64,000 nucleotides of DNA, taken from contig JAUSFB010000048.1 of the NCBI GenBank assembly GCA_030651575.1, positions 186,001 to 250,000 of the forward strand. Reading direction: 5' to 3'. A program made the translations under genes and the position numbers. Source of the DNA: Phaeospirillum sp. (GTDB lineage Bacteria > Pseudomonadota > Alphaproteobacteria > Rhodospirillales > Magnetospirillaceae). Of the stretch, positions 53,173 to 62,027 are shown one piece after another. The notes beneath the pieces are model-generated. The model was not told the origin of the DNA. It saw only the letters and a list, made by a program, of their open reading frames with translations, and did not search any database. The number at the start of each line of letters is the position of its first letter. The first letter of the stretch is position 1.

Positions 53173-54495
53173 ATGAAGAAGATTCTTTTGGCCAGCACCG
53201 CCCTGGTCGCCGCCAGCATGATGTATGCCGGCGCTGCCGAGGCTGCTGAGAAGATTAAGTTGAACATTGGCGGCTACAGCAAGTGGTGGGTCGTTGGCGT
53301 TTGGCAGTCCGACGCGTTCCAGCGTACCTCCGCCAATGGCCCCGGCGGCTCCGGCAACACCGTCAACAACACGACCAACGGTTCTGGTCAGCGCGTCAAT
53401 GCCGACGTCAAGGGCGACAACGAGATTTGGTTCTCGGGCTCGACCGCGCTGGACAACGGCCTGAAGGTCGGCGTGTTCGTCAGCATGGAAGCCGGTGGTC
53501 ACTCCGATCTGCAGACCGACGTCATCGACGCCAGCTACGCCTGGATCGAAGGCGGCTTCGGTAAGGTCTTGGCCGGCGCCCTGGTCAACGGCACCGTCAT
53601 GACCCATGTGCAGGCTCCCGATGCCGCCAACGGCAACATCGGCGGCTCCATGCTGGGTCTGAACTTCGCCGTCGCCAAGCCGTCCTCGGTTCTGACGATG
53701 AACAACATCGTCGGCTACAGCCAGTCGACCAACACCACCGCCATCGGCATCGACGACAAGGCCGAGAAGATCACCTATGTCGCGCCGTCCTTCTACGGCC
53801 TGACCCTGGGCGCCAGCTACATTCCGAACGCCATGCGTTCCGACAGCCGCGTCACCCCGCTCGGCCGCGCTTCGGCTTACGGCGCCACCGCGCTGTACAC
53901 CAACACCTTCGGCCCGGTTGGCGTGAAGGCCTCGACCGGCTACGTCTATACCGACCTGTCGGCCCTCGGCAACTTCGGCGTCCTTGACTACCAGGCGCTG
54001 TCGTTCGGTACCCAGTTGTCCTATGCCGGCTTCACCCTGGGCGGTTCCGCTCAGAAGTCCGTCCAGAACAACGACCGGGTCGGCCAGTCGAACCTGACCA
54101 ACACCCTGCTGGGCGCCACCTTTACCGCTGGCACCTCCGCCAACGGCCTGGCCGGTATCGGCACCAACAAGGGCAGCGCTCCGCTCGACTTCGGCGGCGT
54201 CGCCTACGACGTCTCTCTGATGTATGCCAGCGGCCCGTATGCCGTCAGCTTCGGCTACTACCACTCGGAAGTTAACGGTATCATGACCCCGACCGCCGCT
54301 CAGAGCGGCAAGAAGGACACCGTTGAGTTCTACCAGGCGTCCGGCAAGTACAACCTCGGCCCGGGGGTCGATGCTTTGGCCACCATCGGCTACGCCGACT
54401 ACAAGGACCAGCGTAAGGGCACCATGGGTATCTCTGACGCTGCCTACGAGAACAGCGGCTGGGCCGCCATGACCGGTCTGTCGCTGACCTTCTAA
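53173..54495 (+). CDS. Gram-negative outer-membrane porin
   Basis: A 440-residue precursor. The signal peptide is MKKILLASTALVAASMMYAG with cleavage near AEAA, then the mature beta-barrel starts EKIKLNIGGYSKWWVVGVWQ. Alternating Gly/Tyr/Ser-rich strands run to the end (GLTLGASYIPNAM; GPVGVKASTGYVYTDL), and the last residues SLTF end in the C-terminal Phe needed for barrel assembly. GLKVGVFVSMEAGG and KVLAGALVNGTV match alphaproteobacterial general-diffusion porins. Codon use is visibly different from neighbours, with more GGT, GCT and CGT, which suggests strong expression. It has its own ribosome site and terminator. Confidence 0.9.
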   Translation: MKKILLASTALVAASMMYAGAAEAAEKIKLNIGGYSKWWVVGVWQSDAFQRTSANGPGGSGNTVNNTTNGSGQRVNADVKGDNEIWFSGSTALDNGLKVGVFVSMEAGGHSDLQTDVIDASYAWIEGGFGKVLAGALVNGTVMTHVQAPDAANGNIGGSMLGLNFAVAKPSSVLTMNNIVGYSQSTNTTAIGIDDKAEKITYVAPSFYGLTLGASYIPNAMRSDSRVTPLGRASAYGATALYTNTFGPVGVKASTGYVYTDLSALGNFGVLDYQALSFGTQLSYAGFTLGGSAQKSVQNNDRVGQSNLTNTLLGATFTAGTSANGLAGIGTNKGSAPLDFGGVAYDVSLMYASGPYAVSFGYYHSEVNGIMTPTAAQSGKKDTVEFYQASGKYNLGPGVDALATIGYADYKDQRKGTMGISDAAYENSGWAAMTGLSLTF

Positions 54496-54528
54496 TCGGT
54501 CAAACGACGACGGTTATACGTCTAGGGG

Positions 54529-54560
54529 AAGAGGGTGGCTTCGGCCACCCTCTTTTCTTT
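54529..54560 (+). terminator. Rho-independent terminator of the porin gene
   Basis: A perfect 9-bp stem GAGGGTGGC/GCCACCCTC (54531-54539 with 54544-54552) closes the extra-stable loop TTCG and is followed by TTTTCTTT. Two further A-T pairs can extend the stem. It lies 35 nt after the porin stop. Confidence 0.92.
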
Positions 54561-54640
54561 GTGCGCTCCGCTGTTTCATCCGGTGGCCGGCACCATCCCA
54601 CATCGGGCCATATGGCGACGGCACTGCGCCGGGTGAAGCC

Positions 54641-56716
54641 TTAGCCGATGGCGAAGGCCTCCGGCGGCTGGCCGGCGCGCCACCGTTCCCACATGCGGGT
54701 ATAGGCGGCTTCCAGGTCGCGGGTGAAGCCGGCGCTGTCGAACAGCGGCGCGGTATCCCGTTCGTGCTGCAATCGCCGTCGCAATCCCTCCAGCCGCAGC
54801 GGATCACGCGCCAGGGTCAGGGCCAGGGCCTCGTACTCCTCCGGCGAAGAGGTGATCAGCTCCGGCAATCCGACCGCGCTCAACAGGCTGGCGGCGACCC
54901 GGCCGGCAAAGGTTTCGCCCAGGCAGGTCAGCACCGGCAACCCGGCCCATAGGGCGTCGCTGGCGGTGGTATGCGCGTTATAGGGCAGGGTGTCGAGAAA
55001 CAGGTCGGCACAATCGTGGCGCGCGAGATGGTCGGGCATGTCGCACCGTTCGGCGAAGATCAGGCGGTCAGGAGCGATGCCGCGCCGAGCCGCCTCGGCC
55101 TTCAGCCGCTCGCCCACCGTATCGTTGGCCCGCAGCAGCCACAGCACGCTGCCCGACGCCTCGGCCAGCAGGCGCATCCAGACATCGAACACCGCCGGAG
55201 TGATCTTGAAGGTGTTGTTGAAACAACAGAACACAAAACCCCGCTCGGGCAGACCGCACTCGGCCCGCGATGGCCGGCGCGGGGCGATGGGACGCCGGGT
55301 ATCGTTGGCCTGATAGGAATGGGGCAGCCGGACAAGCCGTTCCGCGAAGTTCGGCTGTTGCTCCGGGGGCGTAACGATCCTGTCGCCGATGATGTAATCC
55401 ATGAAATCGGCCCCCATCGTGCCGGGAAAGCCCAGATAATTCACCTGAACCGGGGCCGGCCGAGCCGCCAGGATGGCGGTCCTGGCGCCGGTGGTATAGC
55501 CGGTCAGATCCACCAGAATATGGACGTCGTCGTCTTCGATCCGGCGGACGGCCTCGGCATCGTCCAGCGGACACAGATCGACGAAGCTGTCGAAACCGGC
55601 CTCCAGCCGCCGGCGCATGGCGCTGCCGTCATCGACGCCGCAGGAATAGGCGGTGATGCGGAAACGATCGCGATCGTGACGCTCGAACAGCTCGGCCGCC
55701 AGATGGGCCACCGGATGATTGCGCAGATCCACCGACAGATAACCCACATGAATGCGTCCACCCGGCGCAGGCGGGCGGTGAGGGCGGCAACCCCCCGGCG
55801 GCGGCTGGAGCCCCGTGGCCCAATGCCGGGCGCCGGTCAGCTGATCGGCGGCGGTGGCGGCGGTGGCAAGGGTGATGAAGGGCGGGATACGCACGGTCTG
55901 GCGGCGCGCCAACTCCACCAGCCGGGCGTCATCGGCGGCGAAATCGTCCCAGCGGCACAGCTTGCGCCTCAGATGCACCAGATTGGGCAGCGGTTCTGAA
56001 AAGGCGGGGTCGAGGGTCAGGGCGCGCCGAAGGGCGGCCTCCGCCGCCTCGATCTCGCCGGCCTCCTCCAGGGCAAGGCCAAGATTCGCGTGAAAGCGGG
56101 CATGGTCTGGGCGGCTGGCAACGGCCTGACGGAACAGGGCGACGGCCTCGGCCACCCGACCGCCCTCCTTGAGGATCAGGCCAAGATTGGACAGGGCCTC
56201 GGCATGATCGGGACGCAGGGCGATGGCGCGGCGCAGGCTGTCGGCGGCCTCGGCCGGCCGGTCCCGCTCCTTGAGGGCCAAACCAAGGTTGGACAGGGCG
56301 TCCACGTAATCGGGCCGCGCCTCCAAGGCCTTGCCATAGGCGTCGATCGCTTCGTCCCGACGCCCCAGCTCGTGCAGCACGCTGCCGAGATTGAACCAGG
56401 GCTCGGGAAACGCGGGCTTCAAGGCGATGGCGCGCCGGTAGGCCTGCATGGCCTCATCGACCCGACCCAGCTGCTTCAGCGCGTTGCCCAGATTGGAATA
56501 GGCCTCGGCGAAATCGGGATTGACCGCAACGGCCCGACCGATCCGCTCGACCGCCAGTTCAAGGCGACCGGTCTGATAGGCGACGACCCCCAGCAGATGC
56601 AGCGCCACCGCGTGATCGGGCTGAACCGCCAACAGGTCGAGATACATCCGTTCGGCGTCTTGCAGGCGTCCGGCGCGATGCCGGGCGAGAATCTCATCGA
56701 TGGTCGCGGGCGGCAC
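54641..56716 (-). CDS. TPR protein with SPINDLY/O-GlcNAc transferase-type GT41 domain
   Basis: A 691-residue protein. Residues about 5-235 are at least six 34-residue TPRs (for example AEAYSNLGNALKQLGRVDEA and YVDALSNLGLALKERDRPAE). Residues about 300-680 are a GT41 domain: RIHVGYLSVDLRNHPVAHL, QVNYLGFPGTMGADFMDYII, FVFCCFNNTFKITPAVFDVW with the conserved Lys, and LDTLPYNAHTTASDALWAGL. It starts at GTG 56716 with GGGAGGG upstream. GT41 enzymes transfer GlcNAc or another sugar to Ser/Thr of proteins. The donor and target here are unknown; outer-membrane or flagellar proteins are candidates only by context. Confidence 0.88.
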   Translation of the reverse strand: MPPATIDEILARHRAGRLQDAERMYLDLLAVQPDHAVALHLLGVVAYQTGRLELAVERIGRAVAVNPDFAEAYSNLGNALKQLGRVDEAMQAYRRAIALKPAFPEPWFNLGSVLHELGRRDEAIDAYGKALEARPDYVDALSNLGLALKERDRPAEAADSLRRAIALRPDHAEALSNLGLILKEGGRVAEAVALFRQAVASRPDHARFHANLGLALEEAGEIEAAEAALRRALTLDPAFSEPLPNLVHLRRKLCRWDDFAADDARLVELARRQTVRIPPFITLATAATAADQLTGARHWATGLQPPPGGCRPHRPPAPGGRIHVGYLSVDLRNHPVAHLAAELFERHDRDRFRITAYSCGVDDGSAMRRRLEAGFDSFVDLCPLDDAEAVRRIEDDDVHILVDLTGYTTGARTAILAARPAPVQVNYLGFPGTMGADFMDYIIGDRIVTPPEQQPNFAERLVRLPHSYQANDTRRPIAPRRPSRAECGLPERGFVFCCFNNTFKITPAVFDVWMRLLAEASGSVLWLLRANDTVGERLKAEAARRGIAPDRLIFAERCDMPDHLARHDCADLFLDTLPYNAHTTASDALWAGLPVLTCLGETFAGRVAASLLSAVGLPELITSSPEEYEALALTLARDPLRLEGLRRRLQHERDTAPLFDSAGFTRDLEAAYTRMWERWRAGQPPEAFAIG

Positions 56717-56876
56717 CTGAACCCTCCCCAGAACAAGAACCGGCGCAGCCTATCGCCTGATCCCATGAGTGGCAATCGGTTAGGCCGTCCCGGCAGAAAT
56801 TTCCCCGACCCGTCCCCCGAGAGCCATATTTGCCGGGTCGGCTTGAAAAATCACTGTGAAATCAATGCGATCAGAC

Positions 56877-56893
56877 TTGGCATTCAAGTTGCA
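56877..56893 (+). promoter_or_regulatory. Sigma-54 (RpoN) -24/-12 promoter
   Basis: TTGGCATTCAAGTTGCA places GG (56879-56880) and GC (56891-56892) exactly 10 nt apart, as required for sigma-54. It matches the TTGGCAT-N5-TTGCA form of the consensus across both elements. Transcription would begin about 12 nt downstream, near 56904. The ribosome site GAGGTGA (56915-56921) and the ATG at 56925 follow immediately. Confidence 0.72.
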
Positions 56894-56924
56894 AGACTGC
56901 TGACGTCTTTCATCGAGGTGAGTC

Positions 56925-57953
56925 ATGTCGGTCTCAGCCGTGTCATCCTACCAGCCATCCGACATGCCGGATTCGCTGGTGCCGCGACTACCGTCGGAAA
57001 ACGCGACCACCTCGGTCTCTTCCGGCACGCCCCATCTTCATATGTTCGAGGCGGATGACGACTCGCCGTCGTTCAGCGACCTGCTCGACGTCATCAATCC
57101 GCTTCAGCACATTCCCATCATCAACGACATCTACCGCGAGCTGACCGGCGATAAAATTGGGGTCGGCGCCCGTCTGGCGGGGGGCGCCCTGTTCGGCGGC
57201 CCGATCGGCCTGATCGGTTCGGCGGTCAATGCCGTGCTGGAAGAAGCCACCGGCCACGATGTGGGCGGCCACATCATCGCGTTTTTCAAGGATGACGAGC
57301 CCGCCGCCTCCGGCACCGCCCTGGCCTCGGCCCAGGCCCAGGCCCCGGCATCCGGCCCCACCGCCCTCCCCGAGACCGCCGCCCAACCCTTGGCGCTCGA
57401 CGCGGCCAAGGATGGCGGCGACAAGACCGCCGCCGCGCCCATGTTGCTGCCCGATCCGGCCGAGACCACCCAATTGGCCCAGGCCCCCGCCGCGCTGGCG
57501 CTCGCCACGCCCGCACCGACCAGAATCACCCCCGACGCCGCCAGGGTAATGGCCGACGCCACGATCCCGCCGCCGCCCGCCGCCGCGCCCCAGGCCCCGG
57601 TCGCCGCCGCCGAAGGCCGGCAGATGCCGCTCTGGGGCGGACGCGAGCCCCGCGCCATGCCGGTTCCCGCCCGCACCACTCCCATGGCCACCAAGTCGCC
57701 GCCGGCGCTGGGCATGGCGATCTCCAACACCAGCGGACGCTCCAATACCCCGGTGACCGGCGCCCGCACCTACCAGCCCCCCATGAGCCCGGCCCTGGTC
57801 CAGGAAATGGCGGCGACACAGGCTTCCACCCAGGCCGGCAATGCCGCCTCCGGCGACTGGTTCAGCGGCGCCATGATCCAGGGGCTGGCCAAATACGAGC
57901 GTAATTCCAAGCCGGCGCAGGCCTCCGGTGGCAACGTTTCCATATCACAATGA
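56925..57953 (+). CDS. Hypothetical Ala/Pro-rich protein behind a sigma-54 promoter
   Basis: A 342-residue protein of unknown function. Residues about 45-115 form the only ordered-looking part: FSDLLDVINPLQHIPIINDI, then a glycine-rich hydrophobic stretch (GGALFGGPIGLIGSAVNAVL). The rest (about 125-342) is low-complexity Ala/Pro/Thr sequence, probably disordered. There is no signal peptide. The ATG follows GAGGTGA. The stop overlaps the next gene (ATGA), so it is coupled to the L,D-transpeptidase-like protein. The sigma-54 promoter suggests control with motility or nitrogen genes. Confidence 0.7.
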   Translation: MSVSAVSSYQPSDMPDSLVPRLPSENATTSVSSGTPHLHMFEADDDSPSFSDLLDVINPLQHIPIINDIYRELTGDKIGVGARLAGGALFGGPIGLIGSAVNAVLEEATGHDVGGHIIAFFKDDEPAASGTALASAQAQAPASGPTALPETAAQPLALDAAKDGGDKTAAAPMLLPDPAETTQLAQAPAALALATPAPTRITPDAARVMADATIPPPPAAAPQAPVAAAEGRQMPLWGGREPRAMPVPARTTPMATKSPPALGMAISNTSGRSNTPVTGARTYQPPMSPALVQEMAATQASTQAGNAASGDWFSGAMIQGLAKYERNSKPAQASGGNVSISQ

Positions 57954-58453
57954 ATTTGATCGTCTCCGCTGATGGCCATTTGAGCTGGAACGGACGCAGA
58001 TTGGCCTGCGCCCTGGGGCGGTCCGGCCTGCGCCGTGACAAGGCCGAGGGCGACGGCGCCACTCCCATCGGCGACTTCGCCCTGAAAACCGTCTATTACC
58101 GGGCGGATCGGCTGACCGCCGCTCCGCTCACCCGCCTGCCAGTGATCGCCACCCGGCCCGATATGGGCTGGTGCGACGATCCCGGCCATCCCGATTATAA
58201 TCGGCCGGTCCGCCTGCCCCACCCGGCGCGGTGCGAGGCCCTGTGGCGCGATGACGGCGTCTATGACGTGGTGGTCGTACTGGGCCATAACGACAACCCG
58301 CCCATACCCAATCTGGGCAGCGCCATCTTCCTCCATGTGGTCCGTCCCGGTTGGGAGCCCACCGAAGGCTGCGTCGCCCTACCCCTGGCCGATCTGCTGG
58401 CGGTCCTGGCGGAATGCGGTCCTGGCGACCGATTGGAGGTCGTATCCCCGTAA
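57950..58453 (+). CDS. L,D-transpeptidase (YkuD) family protein
   Basis: A 167-residue protein with the catalytic region GSAIFLHVVRPGWEPTEGCV, giving His129 and Cys141 in the H-x11-C spacing of the YkuD fold. GHNDNP at about 111-116 is another conserved segment. The Arg usually following the catalytic Cys is Ala here, as in a subset of the family. No signal peptide is evident, so export is uncertain. Such enzymes form 3-3 peptidoglycan cross-links or attach proteins. The ATG overlaps the preceding stop, and the downstream gene is an AmpG-type permease. Confidence 0.8.
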   Translation: MNLIVSADGHLSWNGRRLACALGRSGLRRDKAEGDGATPIGDFALKTVYYRADRLTAAPLTRLPVIATRPDMGWCDDPGHPDYNRPVRLPHPARCEALWRDDGVYDVVVVLGHNDNPPIPNLGSAIFLHVVRPGWEPTEGCVALPLADLLAVLAECGPGDRLEVVSP

Positions 58454-58478
58454 TTTGTCCTGGCGCATTTCCGGGCAT

Positions 58479-58508
58479 TTGACGCTAGACTACGGTCATC
58501 GACATCAT
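58479..58508 (+). promoter_or_regulatory. Weak candidate promoter for ampG
   Basis: TTGACG (58479-58484) and CATCAT (58503-58508) are 18 nt apart in the 107-nt gap before the permease. Five of six and four of six bases match the sigma-70 consensus. It would allow expression independent of the sigma-54 promoter upstream. Confidence 0.33.
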
Positions 58509-58560
58509 CTCGTGGGTCACCCGTGCAGCACACCCAACCTCTCGCCGCGGCATCGGCCTC

Positions 58561-59895
<1,335 letters not shown>

Positions 59896-59953
59896 AACTA
59901 ACCGGGCAAGCGGTCATGCTAAACCCAGGAATCATTCCAAAGGTTGCCTCGGC

Positions 59954-61072
59954 ATGCGTGTCGGAATCCCCAAGGAGATCAAGACCCGCGAGTATCGGGT
60001 CGGTTTGACGCCGGGCTCGGTGCGTGAATTGACGCATCACGGGCATCAGGTGGTGGTCGAGACCGGCGCCGGTGACGGAATCGGCTGCCCGGACGCCGCC
60101 TATCGCGCCGCCGGAGCCGACGTGGTCGGCAGCGCGGCCGAGGTCTTCGCCGCCGCCGATCTGGTGGTCAAGGTCAAGGAGCCGCAGCCCTCGGAACTGG
60201 CCCTGCTGCGCGACGGTCAGATTTTGTTCACCTATCTGCATCTGGCGCCCGACCCGGCCCAGACCCGCGCCCTGGTGGAGTCCGGCGCGACCGCCATTGC
60301 CTACGAAACGGTGACCGACGGCCTGGGACGGCTACCCCTGCTGGCGCCCATGTCCGAGGTCGCCGGCCGCATGTCGATCCAGGTCGGCGCCCATTGCCTG
60401 GAAAAGGAGCAGGGCGGCGCTGGCATCCTGCTGGGCGGAGTACCCGGCGTGGCTCCGGCCAAGGTGGTGGTGGTGGGCGGCGGCGTGGTCGGCGGCAACG
60501 CCACCCGGATGGCGGTGGGGCTGGGCGCCCGCGTCGTGGTGCTGGACCGCTCGCTGGCCCGGCTGGCCCAGATCGACGAGCTGTTGCTGAACACTGTGGA
60601 AACCGCCTTCGCCACCCTGGACAATATCGAGCATCATGTGCTGGAGGCCGATCTGCTGATCGGCGCGGTGCTGGTGCCCGGCGCGGCGGCGCCCCGGCTG
60701 GTCAGCCGCCAGCTGGTGGCCGCCATGCGTCCGGGTTCGGTGCTGGTGGATGTGGCCATCGATCAGGGCGGCTGTTTCGAGACCTCGAAGCCGACCACCC
60801 ACGCCGCGCCGACCTTCGTGGCGGAAGGCATGGTGCATTACTGCGTCACCAACATGCCCGGCGCGGTTGCCCGCACCTCGGCGTTTGCGCTAAACAACGC
60901 CACGCTTCCGTTCGTGCTGGCGCTGGCCGATAAAGGCCTCGTCCGCGCACTGTCCGAAGACCCGCATTTTCGCGCGGGTCTCAACGTTCACCACGGCCGG
61001 GTTACCCATGCGGCCGTGGCCCGCGACCTTGGCTACGCCTTCACGGCGCCCGAGGCCGCCCTCTCTGACTAG
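59954..61072 (+). CDS. ald: Alanine dehydrogenase
   Basis: A 372-residue NAD-dependent enzyme interconverting L-alanine and pyruvate plus ammonia. It starts [20 protein letters not shown], then [14 protein letters not shown], the Rossmann motif [20 protein letters not shown], the segment [19 protein letters not shown] and [20 protein letters not shown], all standard for Ald. ATG 59954 fits the family start; upstream in-frame residues do not. It follows ampG by 58 nt and precedes ppa by 15 nt. Alanine from recycled muropeptides would be a natural substrate. Confidence 0.95.
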   Translation: MRVGIPKEIKTREYRVGLTPGSVRELTHHGHQVVVETGAGDGIGCPDAAYRAAGADVVGSAAEVFAAADLVVKVKEPQPSELALLRDGQILFTYLHLAPDPAQTRALVESGATAIAYETVTDGLGRLPLLAPMSEVAGRMSIQVGAHCLEKEQGGAGILLGGVPGVAPAKVVVVGGGVVGGNATRMAVGLGARVVVLDRSLARLAQIDELLLNTVETAFATLDNIEHHVLEADLLIGAVLVPGAAAPRLVSRQLVAAMRPGSVLVDVAIDQGGCFETSKPTTHAAPTFVAEGMVHYCVTNMPGAVARTSAFALNNATLPFVLALADKGLVRALSEDPHFRAGLNVHHGRVTHAAVARDLGYAFTAPEAALSD

Positions 61073-61087
61073 GGATACAAAGCAGCA

Positions 61088-61633
61088 ATGGACCTCAAGA
61101 AGATCCCAATCGGCAAGAACCCGCCTCGCGATGTCAACGTGATCATCGAGATCCCGTTGCGCGGCGATCCGGTGAAGTACGAAGTCTGCAAGGAATCGGG
61201 CGCCATGTATGTGGACCGCTTCCTCAATACCGCCATGTACTATCCGGTCAATTACGGCTTCATTCCGCACACCCTGTCCGAGGACGGCGATCCGGCGGAT
61301 GTGATGGTCGTGGGCCGTATTCCGGTGGCGGTGGGCGCCGTGATGCGCTGCCGTCCCATCGGCGTCCTGCTGATGGAAGACGAGGCCGGCATGGATGAAA
61401 AAATCCTGGCGGTGCCGCACTCCAAGCTTCACCCGTTCTATGACGGCGTGAACAGCTACGAAGATCTGCCCAAGATCCTGGTGCAGCAGATCGAGCACTT
61501 CTTCGTCCATTACAAGGATCTTGAAGTCGGAAAATGGGTCAACCTGAAGGGTTGGGGCGGACCGGACAAGGCCGCCATCATCATCCAGGAGTCCATCGAT
61601 CGCGCCATCGCCGCCAAGCCGAAGAAGAAATAG
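61088..61633 (+). CDS. ppa: Inorganic pyrophosphatase
   Basis: A 181-residue family I soluble pyrophosphatase. Motifs are VNVIIEIPLRGDPVKYEVCK, YPVNYGFIPHTLSEDGDPAD (metal-binding aspartates), DVMVVGRIPVAVGAVMRCRP and VQQIEHFFVHYKDLE. It hydrolyses pyrophosphate from nucleotide-sugar and tRNA-charging reactions. It is 15 nt after ald, so the two may be co-transcribed. Confidence 0.95.
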   Translation: MDLKKIPIGKNPPRDVNVIIEIPLRGDPVKYEVCKESGAMYVDRFLNTAMYYPVNYGFIPHTLSEDGDPADVMVVGRIPVAVGAVMRCRPIGVLLMEDEAGMDEKILAVPHSKLHPFYDGVNSYEDLPKILVQQIEHFFVHYKDLEVGKWVNLKGWGGPDKAAIIIQESIDRAIAAKPKKK

Positions 61634-61647
61634 CAAACCTCGGTCAA

Positions 61648-61674
61648 CAGGCGAATCCCCAAAGGATTCGCCTG
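61648..61674. terminator. Stem-loop after ppa, possible terminator
   Basis: A perfect 11-bp stem CAGGCGAATCC/GGATTCGCCTG (61648-61658 with 61664-61674) with a 5-nt loop CCAAA lies 14 nt after the ppa stop and just beyond the end of the convergent small gene. It is not followed by a clear T-run on either strand, so intrinsic termination is uncertain; it may stabilise 3' ends. Confidence 0.5.
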
Positions 61675-61683
61675 TCCTGACTT

Positions 61684-61890
61684 TCAGAATACTTCGACGT
61701 CGCCATCCCTGACGTCATCGCCGCGAATCACGATTCCGGCCCCCATCCCAGGATCGAGAAAGGCGCGAACCTCCACATCGGAGATCGTGCGGGCAATATA
61801 GCGCGCCAACCCGAACAGATATTCCGGGCCATTGACGGTCAGGGGTGAATAGGTTGGATGCGGATGACGGCCGAAGTCGACGATGAACAT
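61684..61890 (-). CDS. Small hypothetical protein (68 aa)
   Basis: An unrecognised 68-residue acidic protein with mixed hydrophobic content (MFIVDFGRHPHPTYSPLTV at the start, YLFGLARYIARTISDVEVRA mid-protein, IVIRGDDVRDGDVEVF at the end). Two adjacent ATGs (61893, 61890) follow a strong AAGGAGG; the second has the better 5-nt spacing. That ribosome site is the main reason to accept it. It has no signal peptide or convincing membrane segment. Its promoter would lie in the AT-rich patch upstream. Confidence 0.6.
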   Translation of the reverse strand: MFIVDFGRHPHPTYSPLTVNGPEYLFGLARYIARTISDVEVRAFLDPGMGAGIVIRGDDVRDGDVEVF

Positions 61891-61953
61891 CATGGCCTCC
61901 TTATTCGTAGGCCAGAGTATACATCAATTTCGGCACTATCGGCACCAACAAAT

Positions 61954-61988
61954 AATACTATGGTTCAATGCGCTGAAATCATAGTATT
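61954..61988. repeat. Inverted repeat in an AT-rich intergenic patch
   Basis: AATACTATG (61954-61962) and CATAGTATT (61980-61988) are perfect 9-nt inverted copies separated by 17 nt, and TTCA/TGAA inside the spacer can pair further. The surrounding 61905-62030 stretch is much richer in A and T than the rest of the window. It could be an operator for the small minus-strand gene, or a 3' hairpin for the gene ending at 62028; read on the minus strand it is followed by ATTTGTTG. Confidence 0.55.
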
Positions 61989-62027
61989 CAATTTACATAC
62001 AATTTTATCTATATTGTTACTTTCCGA

